A stretch of DNA of 64,000 nucleotides, from NCBI RefSeq assembly GCF_021347895.1, contig NC_067130.1:25441817-25505816 (forward strand), given 5' to 3'. The DNA is from Acanthochromis polyacanthus. Taxonomy: Eukaryota > Chordata > Actinopteri > Pomacentridae. The notes beneath the pieces are model-generated. The model was not told where the DNA came from. It searched no databases and was given only the letters and a program-made list of their open reading frames with translations. This document shows positions 44,685 to 57,399 of the stretch, in pieces. The position numbers and the translations under genes were made by a program. The number at the start of each line of letters is the position of its first letter. The stretch's first letter is position 1.

Positions 44685-45007
44685 CAATTCAATTTCATTT
44701 ATATAGCATCAATTACAATTCAGATTGTCTCAACATATTTTACAGAACTCAAATGTCCTGAACCCTCAAAGCAAGGTCTAAGGCAACAGTGGCAAGAAAA
44801 ACTCCCTTTTAACTGGAAGAAACCTTGAGCAGAACCCGACTCATATGGGGAGACTCATCTGCCGCTGGCCATACGGGTGAGAGGTACAAAGTTAGAAAGA
44901 GGTAGAAGGGGTGGGCGAGGGGGAGAGTCAGGAAAAGAGGTGGGGTGGGGACAAGGAAACACATAACACATATTGGCATACAGTCATGATATGACAAACA
45001 TAGATGA
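44685..45007 (-). mobile_element. LINE 3' UTR, left part of a nested insertion
   Basis: CAATTCAATTTCATTTATAT is the reverse complement of the LINE tail, followed by AACTCCCTTTTAACTGG and AAGAAACCTTGAGCAGAACC. It continues after the Tc1 copy at 46648, across a TA in a GATGATAC context that matches the undisturbed LINE copy around 3855. Confidence 0.8.
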
Positions 45008-45009
45008 TA

Positions 45010-46645
<1,636 letters not shown>

Positions 46646-46647
46646 TA

Positions 46648-47380
46648 CATACAAAGTGATGCATAATGAATCATGCATAGTGACTGGGGATATCAAGAAC
46701 AAGCCAACATTGAAGCTGATTCATAAGTTTACTGCTATGGTGTAAGGCTTTGGCATGAAATATTTTGCATATATAGCTGGTAAACACACTCCACAAAACT
46801 ATAAAAGCAACACTTTGGTTTTTGCTCCCATTTTTTATGAGATGAACTCAAAGATCTCAAACTTTTTCTACATACACAATATCACCATTTCTCTCAAATA
46901 TTGTTCACAAATCTGTCTAAATCTGTGACAGTGAGCACTTCTCCTTTACTGAGATAATCCATCCCACCTCACAGGTGTGCCATATCAAGATGCTGATTAG
47001 ACACCATGATTAGTGCACAGGTGTTGCATTTATATTTTTGTTGAGTGTAAGATGCAAACAGTGTGTAGATGAGCATAACAAATATAGTAAGGGTGATGCA
47101 GAGTAGATTGGTGGAAATGGGCAGCTGGAAGCAGTGGGCTGAAGGAAGGTCAGCAGCAGCATTCCACAGTGGACATGATGAAGACTAAGCCAGTTGGTGG
47201 GACAGCAACCACAGATCAGAAGCATGCAGCTCTGGGACCAGGGACACTCCTAGAAGGACACAGGGGGACACAAAGTGAATGCAATGCAATAATGGTGTAT
47301 GCAGTAAATACATAGGTAATGAGAGAAGGGCTCAGTGCTTCGAGAGAGGTCCCTTAGACCTAGAAGCATAACTAAACAAC
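46648..47380 (-). mobile_element. LINE 3' part, right part of the nested insertion
   Basis: Reverse complement of the LINE copy at 3440-3850 (AAGTGATGCATAATGAATCA, then GTAAGGCTTTGGCATG, CATGATGAAGACTAAGCCAG and GGGCTCAGTGCTTCGAGAGA). It is interrupted by a MITE at 46783-47047 and 5' truncated near 47380. Confidence 0.75.
46783..47047 (-). mobile_element. Tc1-like MITE (CACTCAACAAAAATATAAA termini) inside the LINE
   Basis: 265 bp between TA dinucleotides at 46781-46782 and 47048-47049. The right tip TTGCATTTATATTTTTGTTG AGTG and left tip ACACTCCACAAAACTATAAA are inverted. The body (TCTCAAATATTGTTCACAAA, GAGCACTTCTCCTTTACTGA, AAGATGCTGATTAGACACCA) matches the untranslated end of a widespread fish Tc1-like family; the transposase is deleted. 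Confidence 0.8.
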
Positions 47381-48059
47381 ACTAAAGAGGAAATCAGTTT
47401 CCCATTTGCCTTTAATCTCTTCACATTTTGCTGTGAACTTGACTTGCAACTGAATACCTGCATTTCACTGTAGAAATCAGCGTTTGTTCTGTGTTTTTTT
47501 TTGTTTGTTTGTTTGTTTGCTTTTTTTTTTGTGTTACTCATGCTACCCTATAGCCGGGTGGTAACATTCCCTTTTAGTTTTCACCTAAATAATTTCCTAA
47601 ATGGCTTTTGTCTCTGACATCCACCTTCTGGCAAACTGACAATGTGTTTTTCCTACCACATTGGAATTGTAGTGGTATGTTCATTAACCGCTGCTAATCT
47701 GCCATGCAATCACGACTTCTCTTTCTGGCACAAAAAAGAAGTGTTTAAACCCACTCTCATTAAATGAGAACTGCATTTTGAACTTCAGATTTAGCAACCT
47801 TTACATGACTTGTTAACCACAGGTGAGTTTTAAATTACAGTATGTGAGGCAATAGCGGAGGTATTTAAATAAGTGAGTAATGGTAAACTGATATTTTCCT
47901 ATGTGCACACATTATCAACAGTATTAATTTACAGTATATTTAACTGCATTTAATGTTGTCATTTGACGTAGCATGATGGTGCTCTGACTGTATTTTGCAA
48001 AGTACTGTACTGCAACTACAGTCAGGCGAAGTGATCATACAAAGTTGGTCATCATCTCT

Positions 48060-48152
48060 TTAACCCTTTGATGCACAAAATGGATCTAAAGTAACCCAAA
48101 TCCAATGGAAAATGGGTATCTCATTGACCCACACTGCGCATCGATGGGTTAA
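48060..48152. mobile_element. Tiny piggyBac-style MITE
   Basis: 93 bp starting and ending in TTAA. Inner inverted ends are CCCTTTGATGCACA and TGCGCATCGATGGG. TTAA flanks plus CCC-type tips are the hallmark of piggyBac-mobilised elements. Confidence 0.55.
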
Positions 48153-48433
48153 ATCATCCCAGAGTTTTTGAATGTAGCTACAAGCACATTCCTGTCAAAG
48201 TGTTGGTGTTGGCAACAGATGGCTAATCACAAACACAGACAGGTCTGGAGCTGCATATTTTACACTAGAAAAGCGGACTGTATTCCTCAACCAATATTAA
48301 GTGTTTAAAATAATAACACGCAGTAAGAGCAACATAGCTGTCTCATCTTGCTACATCAGCCAAAACCATGAAGAAAAGCAGCAAAAACTACTGACCATAT
48401 GAATTTTAGTTAAAGGCTTATCAATACCTTAGC

Positions 48434-48785
48434 TGGGCTGCAGTGGCGTAGTGGTTAGCACTTTCGCCTTGCGGCAAGAAGATCCCCGGTTCAAATCCTA
48501 GCCTGGGATCTTTCTGCATGGAGTTTGTATGTTCTCCCTGTGCATGCGTGTGCTTTCTCCGGGTACTCCGGCTTCCTCCCACAGTCCAAAAACATGCTGA
48601 GGTGAATTGGTTACTCTAAATTGCCCGTAGGTGTGAGTGTGATTGTTGTCTGTATATGTAGCCCTGTGACAGACTGGCGACCTGTCCAGGGTGTCCCCTG
48701 CCTTCGCCTGAATCAGCTGGGATAGGCTCCAGCAACCCTGCGACCCTAGTGAAGATAAAGCGGTGTATAGAGAATGGATGGATAG
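48434..48785 (+). mobile_element. SINE-like repeat with tRNA-like head (full length)
   Basis: The clearest copy: GGCTGCAGTGGCGTAGTGGT TAGCAC, the B-box-like GGTTCAAATCC, CATGGAGTTTGTATGTTCTC, CGGGTACTCCGGCTTCCTCC, ATGTAGCCCTGTGACAGACT, CCTGTCCAGGGTGTCCCCTG and a tail of GGATGGATAG. Whether the head is truly tRNA-derived needs a structure check. Confidence 0.8.
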
Positions 48786-49045
48786 ATTTCCACATAAGAT
48801 ACTGAAGAAAATGTTCAAGTGTCAATTTTGGCATCAGGTGACAAATGTTATTAAAGATTTTGATAAACTATACACTAGAGAACCTGAATATTTACAGAAT
48901 CTATCAAAATTAATGGTAATTTTGTTTTCAAAATTTATTTCTCAAGGCTAAGCATTGGATAGATGGACTGCCTGGCATTGGTTCATGAACAAACTTTTTT
49001 AAGATAGCACAGTGTAAAGCAAACAAAAAACATGGTATATTTATA

Positions 49046-49099
49046 CCGATCAGGCAAAACATTATGACCATTGCCTAATACCTCGGGATTATAATGAAG

Positions 49100-49161
<62 letters not shown>

Positions 49162-49405
49162 CTCCTGACCAGTTTTTGTGGTGTGTCGGAGTGCGTTGTC
49201 CTGCTGAGGGACTACTGTTACTACGGGGGTTGGGGGCTGTGGATTGGTGGGCTGCTTGACTTGCAATGTTAAGTGAGTGTTAAATGTCAAACATCTCCAT
49301 GAGTGTCAGGACTAAAGGTTTCCCAGCAGAACGTTGCATTGTAACAAGACAATGAGTGTTATTCACTTCACCTGACAGTGGTCATAAAGTTGTGACTGAC
49401 TGGTG
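49046..49405 (-). mobile_element. Deleted Tc1-like (GATCAGCC family) copy carrying a tetranucleotide array
   Basis: Flanked by TA (49044-49045, 49406-49407). The left tip CCGATCAGGCAAAACATTAT GACCA and right tip TCACTTCACCTGACAGTGGT CATAAAG are the two ends of the family seen at 6.58 and 31.5 kb. The transposase is gone apart from a CAGCAGAACG scrap. A (GTCT)n array fills 49098-49161. Confidence 0.7.
49098..49161. repeat. (GTCT)n microsatellite, about 15 units
   Basis: Uninterrupted TCTG/GTCT repeat inside the Tc1-like remnant. Confidence 0.95.
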
Positions 49406-50250
49406 TATATGTTGTATGTTTTTGTGTATTTCTTTTGTTTTGAATTGTTCCTGAGTGTTCTGAATGATAGGAGAAGTTGCATGTTTAGTCCATTTCCTTG
49501 TGTAATGTTTTCATTTTGAAGGCAAAATCTTTGCGTATTGCAGCCATAGTGTGCATAGTGTGTCCTTAATAAGTAGTTGAGTTTGTCTGGGGGACAAGGG
49601 CTTCAGGAAGGAGGATAGCTTCCATCTATCTCCCTGTGTATCTAACTTGGGATTTCCGTACTGAAGCCCTCTGGTTAAGACGCACCTAACTGGAATTTGG
49701 AGGAGAAAATATGAACCACATGCATTTAGATGAAACACAGTGCAATCCTGCTTTTGCCAATTTTTTCTGCTATGTAGTCTGTGGGCCGTGCTATTTTCTC
49801 TCCAGAGAAGTAAAAGTATTTTGAATGATCTGTGATCACTCAGACCATACAAGGTGTTTTATCACATTCACAGAGTCTTCAGTTAGAAAACCAAAGCTGA
49901 TTTTTGAAAAATGATACTGTGTACTGTATCGAAAGTTGATTTTCTGTCACAAAACTAATGAAGTATTACCAAATAAAGCAAAATTTCTTCCAGTTATTTC
50001 ACAATCCCTTTGTTAAGTGAACCAAGAAATTGAGGAAGACAAATCCATAACAGAAAAATTTCTGTAACAAACATATTTCTTCTTGCCGTCAGTCAGTATC
50101 AAAAAGACTTTTACCCAAGAGTAAAGATCTAACATAATATAACAAACACGTATTATACTATATATATTGTAAAATTGCATGCAAAAGTTTGGCTCCACTA
50201 GACAAATTACACTTTTTGCAGTGAAAATGAACAGATACAATGCTCACAAA

Positions 50251-50560
50251 GGGCTGCAATGTGGCCCAGAGGTTGGCACTGTTGCCTTGCAGCTAGAAGA
50301 TCCCAGTATTCATGTCCCGGCCTGGGCTAGGGATCTTTCCGCATTGAGTTTGTATCTTGTTCTCCCTGTGCATGCATGGGTTTTCTTCGTGTACTCCCAC
50401 AGTCCAAAAATATGTTCAGGTTAACAGGTGACTCTAAATTGTCTGTCGCTGTGAATGCAAGAGTGCTCGTTTGTCTCTCTATATAGCCCTGTGACAGACT
50501 GGTTACCTGTCCAGGGTGTCCTCTGCCTTCACCCTCAGTGTATAGACAATGGATGGATAG
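50251..50560 (+). mobile_element. SINE-like repeat with tRNA-like head
   Basis: GGGCTGCAATGTGGCCCAGA GGTTGGCACTG, ATTGAGTTTGTATCTTGTTC, CCCTGTGACAGACTGGTTAC and tail ACAATGGATGGATAG. Diverged, with a deletion before the tail. Confidence 0.7.
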
Positions 50561-50934
50561 AGAATCTCTACAACCAACATAGACTATGACACACATACAA
50601 TAAAGCAAACATACAATAAAATTTGCACTTTTTTTTCAAAAAAAAGTTTTTTATATTTCATGAACTCAGAACATAGAAAAGTAAGTATTTTGTATAGTAA
50701 CAATGCACCTGTGGTGTCTGTAGTTGTTTATGTGCATGTTATAATAATCAACGGTAAATATTTGGGGATTAAGCTGTTACTTAATTACCCTTTTATTCAA
50801 TTCACTTACCAGTTCCGCCAGTTCACAACATTTGTCAATCCACAGCACTTCACATAGTAAGGTAAAGACTTTATGAATATTAAACAGAAAACCCAACAGT
50901 CCAGCGTTTCCTTTGGATTCCCTGTGAGCAAGCA

Positions 50935-52198
50935 ATTGGCGACAGTGGGAAGGAATCAAAAAATGAAAACTTTAATGGGGAGGGAGAAAATCCCTCAACA
51001 GAACCAGGCTCTGGCCATGTGAGAGTGGGGATGAGGGGGGGTCAGAGAGTGATTGGGGTTGAGATAGCAAATGGTAAACATAACAGTACATGAGAAAACA
51101 ATACATGTTTTGGAGGTCTGAGAGGGCAGAGACTGCAAATACGAGACATGTAGCTCCAGATCAAAAAACATCTGCAGAGGAAAGTTTTAAGCCTAATCTT
51201 AAAAATAGACAGGCTGTCTGCCTCCCAAACCCAAACTGGGAGATGATTCCACACCAGAGGAACTGATAACTAAAGACTCTGCCTCCCATTCTACTTATGG
51301 AAAATCTGGGAATCACAATTTAAACCTGAGACTGAGAATGAAGGGCTCTGTTAGGATGATTTGGTACAATAAGATCATTAAGGTAAGATGGAGTTTGGTC
51401 ATTAAGAATTTTATGTGCTTGAAAAAGGATTTTAAATTCTATCCCAGATTTTGCTGGGAGCTCATGAGGAGAAACTAATACAGGGGAAATCTGACCTCTT
51501 TTACCTTTTAGAAGTCTGACTGCAACATTTTGTATCAGATGGAGGCTTTTAGGAGAATTTCTGAGACATCCTGATCATAAGGAAATACAATAGTTCAGCC
51601 CAGAAGGCCATTCTACAGCCAACTTTATGTGAAAGTTGAAGGACATGTCCTCATCAAAAATAACTCCAATATTCCTCACAATGCTTTCCAGAGTAACTAT
51701 CGGATAAAAGTGTGTGTTTTTTAGGTGTTTAGTGCCAAATACAAGATTCTCAGTTTAGTCTGAATTTAACTGAATAAAGTTACAGGTCATCTGTGTCTTT
51801 ATGTCCTTCATACATGCCTGGTGTTTGACTAATTGAGTTCATTTACTTTGATTTTCATTTAGACTTTATAGATAAAGTCAACTGGTGTCATCTGCTTAAC
51901 AATGGGAATTTATGCAGTGTTTCCCAATAATATTACCCAAAGTAAATAGTATTGCTTAAACACAGAGCCCTGTGGAACTCCATGATTAACTCCGGTGTGG
52001 ATGGAAGGATCATTAACATGAACAAACTGAAATCTGTATTATAAATATGATTTAAACCAGTTTAGTGCAGTTCCTTTAATCCCAATATCATGTTCCAGTC
52101 TCTCTAATAAGATGCTATGATGAACTGTATGAAATGCAGCACTGAGATCCAGCAGAACAAGCATAGAAACTAGTCCACTGTCTGAAGCTGTAAGCATT
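50935..52198 (-). mobile_element. LINE reverse-transcriptase 3' half plus 3' UTR (5' truncated, inactive)
   Basis: Reading the minus strand: [20 protein letters not shown] (RT motif A; the usual second D of FDTVDH is H), [19 protein letters not shown], a motif C where the Tyr codon of YADD is now a stop (TAAGCAGATGAC), then the thumb and the C-terminal region (WEADSLSIFKIRLKTFLC). The sequence ends at about 52198 at its 5' side. Same broad family as the 3.05-4.05 kb copy. Confidence 0.82.
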
Positions 52199-52781
52199 TA
52201 GTACGTCATAACATCAATCAAGAGTTAAAAAATAGGATGAAAATATGTTTTTCTGTGAAAAACAAGGAGAAACTCAGAGTAGGAGAGTGGTGTGTATAAG
52301 ATGACAACTACTGCTGTAATTAGCACTGTGGAAATGGCTACAGCATAACTTTTGTTGTGTATTGCACATTGTGCAATGAAGAACTGTGAAAAAAATAACA
52401 TCTAATGGGAAAAAAATAGTATGTGCAAGTGTATCTGTGCAAGCAGCAAATAACTTTTTTTTTTTTAAGAAAGCTGGTTTTCTATATTAGGCATTATAAA
52501 AACAGTAATGTAAGTGATGGTGCACTTCTGGATATTGCAAATGACTGAACATGTACAAAAAATATGGCTTAATCATGCAAAAAATGACATACAAGGTGCA
52601 GTGGTATGTAAATGTGCACTTACAGTAAATAAATACAAGGTGCATAAGTTAGTAGTTAAGCTGCTATTTGGCAGTTAGGGTACAGACCTTAAAAGTGTTT
52701 GGCAGAGCTCACTTCCCTTCACTTTTGGAATAAAAGCCATTTTTCAGTTTGTTTTTGATTTGATGGACTTGAAGTGTCTAC

Positions 52782-52870
52782 CTGAGGGCCGTGGATCAAA
52801 CGGAACAATGAACAGCGGATAATCCTCTTCATTGTGTCGATTATCCTCTGGAGGGGTCTCCCATTCCCTG
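52782..52870 (-). CDS. Candidate orphan exon, gene not recognised
   Basis: A minus-strand frame REWETPPEDNRHNEEDYPLF followed by IVPFDPRPS sits between an acceptor (GTTTCACCTGCTGCTCAG, a NAGNAG site) and a strong donor (CTCAG/GTAGAC). The acidic, proline-flanked sequence looks coding, but I cannot assign a family. Chance open frames of 89 nt are common, so this is tentative. Confidence 0.3.
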
Positions 52871-53149
52871 CTGAGCAGCAGGTGAAACACAGCAATACAG
52901 TACACCCAGCACACTCTCAACAGAGCAGCGTTAAAGGATACAAGTAGCTTTTCAAGCCATTTTGACTCACACCTATGCAATTCCCTTAAAATATCAATTT
53001 TTTTGCCGATCTTGATAAGTATGCAAAGTTTCACACATTTTAAAGTACTTCTAGGCCTTTAAAAGTTCAAATAAAAAAATCAGTCAAAGAAAGAATAATC
53101 GACTGAGCAACAGAGGCCACATGAGCCTTGAAAGTTCGTTGTCATTGAT

Positions 53150-53690
53150 CATGACATCCATGTTTCTGGCAGACTTTGTGAATTTAAGTTGGGTTGCTTC
53201 AAGCTAGATGTTGATATCTTGTTGTATGGAGGAACTGGCTTTAATGGCATGGAGCTCAGTCTTAGAGAGGCTGAGTTTGAGGTGGCAGTTTCTCATCCAT
53301 GTCGAGTTATCTGCAAGGCATGATGAGATCCGGGCAGAGACAATGTGGTCATTCAAGGGGAACAACAGGAAAAGCTAGGTATCATCAAAACCTTCAAAGA
53401 AAGTTGCCCAGGAAGCATTCCAGTAATGACCCCGGGTGACTCATTTCAACATGAAGCAGAAGCTCTCTTGAACTGTCAACCTTTCAATTAGAAGACAACC
53501 CATGCTACCATTTGGACTACAGCTGCCACAGATGACCTATAAACGTGATCTTTTATCCCTGATCTAATTGTTTTCAGTCACTACCCACAACTCATGACCA
53601 TAGATAAGGTTGGAATACACATTGACTTGCAAACTCTTCTTCTTCACTGACTTGAGTGTCACCACTGTGAAACAGATCCCAGGTTGAAGC
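53150..53690 (-). mobile_element. Fragments of LINE reverse-transcriptase sequence
   Basis: GCATGGAGCTCAGTCTTAGA GAGGCTGAGTTTGAGG resembles the RT region of one fish LINE in reverse orientation. TTCAGTCACTACCCACAACT CATGACCATAGATAAGG (53573-53610) resembles that of an RTE/Rex3-type LINE. Both are short and frame-broken, with a little unassigned DNA between them. Confidence 0.5.
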
Positions 53691-53699
53691 CAGTGTATT

Positions 53700-55430
53700 A
53701 AGCAGTTACATTAACTAGCACATATTTAGCGCATTTTAAAATTCAGTAACAAATCTGGATAAAATGGCCTACGTCAGTTTTGTGCAATATCAACTCTACT
53801 GTATTGAATCAGTCTAAAAATACCTTAAGGATCTGATCTTTTTTGAATGTTTATGAATGTTCGTATTTCACTATTACTTTGTGTTACAAATGTTGCCAAG
53901 GGATACATAACAAACTTTGTTTCAGCTCAGCTGTGTGTCAGTGCCAGCTGGTGACAAAAACCTTTCAGGCTCACCTGAAGCAGCAGGTCACAAAAAGACT
54001 AGCCTCTCACACACATTCAGGTATCGGCAGTCTGGTGAGTTGCTAATGTAGCTGCAAACAGGTGTCAGCCATCTTTACTGTTTATGTCGAAGCTCTTTTC
54101 CCTGTGTGCTGCTAATGTCATCAGGAGCCTGCTGTTGTTTATGAATAATGTCTGGCAGCCTGAGCTTAGGTTTCACTGAAAGTTCAGATCTAAAATGATT
54201 CCATAACTTCCAGTGATCTCAGCAGAGGTAGAGAAGGAGCTCTTTATAAAACAATAAACAAATCAGAGCCAGAGGACGGGGAAACAGCTCATATTACAGG
54301 CCACAACAGGGACACTGGAGCCACAATGACAGACTGGAGAATGAGGTGTACTGATTGGTCACACTCCACTCTACTCCGATTTAAGGTTCATAAAGCATAG
54401 CAGAATTTGCTTTGGAAATGTGTACTTAATGAAATAAAATCTTTGTTCACAATTCAATCAAAACTCAGGTCAGTTAAGAAAAAGAAAGAGAGGTTCTGTG
54501 CAGATTTTTGTTGACTCTTTGGCTCCAGAGATGGAGGCCTACACTGACTATGATAGACTGTTTCCCATGAAAACCAACAGCATTTCTAGCAATATCTTTC
54601 AGCATTCAACTGACCTTAAAGAACAAGTCGGCTTACCTGCTATTTTAAAATCCTTCAGCAAAATCAGTGTGACCTCATTAGTAAGTTTACACTTTTGTCT
54701 ATATTTTAGTTTGAACTTTCAAGCTTAAAGAACATGAAGGTTCAGAAAGCTGAAAGGAAGAGGAAGACTTGAAAATGTACAGACATTCTGCTTGAGATAT
54801 CCTGTAAGTGGAACTCCCAACAGCTTCATATGCAGCTTTTTATATCTGATAACTCAATAGACTTTGAGCGAGGTGTTAAGAGGTGTTAGATAAAATAAGA
54901 TAATCTTTTATTACTTCCCATGTAAGGGGAAATTTCCAATGTTACAGCAGCAACATCTTTCAAAGCAGCACTATATGTACAGGAATGATGATAATTATAT
55001 CATTGTTTATCAATTAATCGTTTAATTTTCTTTATATGGGAGCATGTAAACTTGCTTACTCTGGGAAAAGTTGTATGTGTTTTTGCAGTTATTTAGTTAT
55101 TTACACTGTTGGCTCCTTTTCTTCTTTTTTCCCCTTTTTTTGTTGTAAATTCCTGTATTAAGAACAATTGTTTTAATGATCCAAAGTACATCACCTCACC
55201 ACAAGGTGGCAGAGGCAGGATGGAAACTGATTGCCTCTTTTTTTAACATGACTATCTGAGGATAGTGTCGCAGAAAAGCACATTCCAAGCAACATATATT
55301 TCAGATGAGATACTACAACAGCACAAGAAAACACTACAAACCTAAAAAACAAAAAAAAACAAAAACAATAAACATCAATATAAGCACCAATACAGTCAGA
55401 ACATTATTTTTTGTAAGATACCAATGTTAA
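53700..55430. other. Unassigned region
   Basis: No gene recognised. A repeat scrap at about 54890-54960 (AAGATAATCTTTTATTACTT, then GGGGAAATTTCCAATGTTAC) is a common fish interspersed motif. The rest shows no long frame with splice signals. Confidence 0.4.
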
Positions 55431-55440
55431 CATATTTTCT

Positions 55441-55655
55441 GGCTGCACAGTGTCTTGGTGGTTAGCACTCACGGCTCGAAGATCCCTGGTTTGCATCCAG
55501 GCCTGTAGAATTTGCATGTTCTCCTTGTGCAGCGTGGGTTCTCACTGGGTTCTTTTACTTCCTCCGACAGTCCAAAAACATGCTAAGGTTAACTGTTTTT
55601 GTAAAGGTGTGAATGTGAAGCCTATATATGTAGCTCTGTGAGAGACTGGTGACAA
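55441..55655 (+). mobile_element. SINE-like repeat with tRNA-like head (partial)
   Basis: GGCTGCACAGTGTCTTGGTG GTTAGCACTC, GAATTTGCATGTTCTCCTTG, CAGTCCAAAAACATGC and GTAGCTCTGTGAGAGACTGG. It ends before the tail. Confidence 0.68.
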
Positions 55656-55754
55656 GAAGTCCTGTAACAGATGGTCTGACCCCACAGAGCCCAGATCTCA
55701 GGATCATGGATTCAGTGTAGGATTACATTCAGAGTCACTGAAACAACCAAGATA

Positions 55755-57384
55755 CAGTGCCTTGCGAAAGTATCCGGCCCCCTTGAACTTTTCAACCTTT
55801 CGCCACATTTCAGGCTTCAAACAAAAAGATATAAAATTTTAATTTTTTGTCAAGAATCAACAACAACTGGGACACAATCGTGAAGTGGAACGAAATTTAT
55901 TGGATATTTTATACTTTTTTAACAAATAAAAAACTGAAAAGGGGGGTGTGCAATATTATTCGGCCCCTTTACTTTCAGTGCAGCAAACTCACTCCAGAAG
56001 TTCAGTGAGGATCTCTGAATGATCCAATGTTGTCCTAAATGACTGATGATGATAAATAGAATCCACCTGTGTGTAATCAAGTCTCCGTATAAATGCACCT
56101 GCTCTGTGATAGTCTCAGGGTTCTGTTTAAAGTGCAGAGAGCATCATGAAGACCAAGGAACACACCAGGCAGGTCCGAGATACCGTTGTGGAGAGGTTTA
56201 AAGCCGGATTTGGATACAAAAAGATTTCCCAAGATTTAAACATCTCAAGGAGCACTGTGCAAGCAATCATATGGAAATAGAAGGAGTATCAGACCACTGC
56301 AAATCTACCAAGACCCGGCCGTCCCTCTAAACTTTCACCTCCAACAAGGAGAAGACTGATCAGAGATGCAGCCAAGAGGCCCATGATCACTCTGGATGAA
56401 CTGCAGAGATCTACAGCTGAGGTGGGAGAGTCTGTCCATAGGACAACAATCAGTCGTACACTGCACAAATCTGGCCTTTATGGAAGAGTGGCAAGAAGAA
56501 AGCCATTTCTCAAAGATATCCATAAAAAGTCTGGTTTGAAGTTTGCCACAAGCCACCTGGGAGACACACCAAACATGTGGAAGAAGGTGCTCTGGTCAGA
56601 TGAAACCAAAATGGAACTTTTTGGCCACAATGCAAAACGATATGTTTGGCGTAAAAGCAACACAGCTCATCACCCTGAACACACCATCCCCACTGTCAAA
56701 CATGGTGGTGGCAGCCTCATGGTTTGGGCCTGCTTTTCTTCAGCAGGGACAGGGAAGATGGTTAAAATTGATGGGAAGATGAATGGAGCCAAATACAGGA
56801 CCATTCTGGAAGAAAACTTGTTGGAGTCTGCAAAAGACCTGAGACTGGGACGGAGATTTATCTTCCAGCAGGACAATGATCCAAAACATAAAGCCAAATC
56901 TACAATGGAATGGTTCACAAATAAACGTATCCAGGTGTTAGAATGGCCAAGTCAAAGTCCAGACCTGAATCCAATCGAGAATCTGTGGGCAGAGCTGAAG
57001 ACTGCTGTTCACAAACGCTCTCCATCCAACCTCACTGAGCTCAAGCTGTTTTGCAAGGAAGAATGGGCAAGAATTTCAGTCTCTCGATGTGCAAAACTGA
57101 TAGAGACATACCCCAAGCGACTTGCAGCTGTAATTGCAGCAAAAGGTGGCGCTACAAAGTATTAATGCAAGGGGGCCGAATAATATTGCACGCCCCACTT
57201 TTCAGGTTTTTATTTGTTAAAAAAGTTTAAAATATCCAATAAATTTCGTTCCACTTCACGATTGTGTCCCACTTGTTGTTGATTCTTGACAAAAAGTTAA
57301 AATTTTATATCTTTATGTTTGAAGCCTGAAATGTGGCGAAAGGTTGAAAAGTTCAAGGGGGCCGAATACTTTCGGAAGGCACTG
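55755..57384 (+). mobile_element. Full-length Tc1-like transposon with a single transposase stop
   Basis: 1630 bp flanked by TA (55753-55754, 57385-57386). Long inverted repeats begin CAGTGCCTTGCGAAAGTATC and end ACTTTCGGAAGGCACTG. An inner TATTCGGCCCC motif recurs on both sides. A different family from the 21 kb and 45 kb copies. The transposase is read in one frame apart from codon 45. Confidence 0.94.
56146..57165 (+). pseudogene. Tc1-like transposase with one premature stop (codon 45)
   Basis: Starts MKTKEHTRQVRDTVVERFKA. The first HTH ends ...IIWK, then TAG at 56278-56280. From there the frame is open to the normal end at 57165 (339 codons in all). Catalytic residues are present: [37 protein letters not shown] and [15 protein letters not shown]. 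No frameshift is visible, which points to recent activity of this family. Confidence 0.92.
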
Positions 57385-57399
57385 TACTAAACAATCTAC

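Noticed and set aside
49098..49161. (GTCT)n array as a CRISPR or functional array
   Set aside because: A simple tetranucleotide microsatellite without spacers, in a vertebrate genome.
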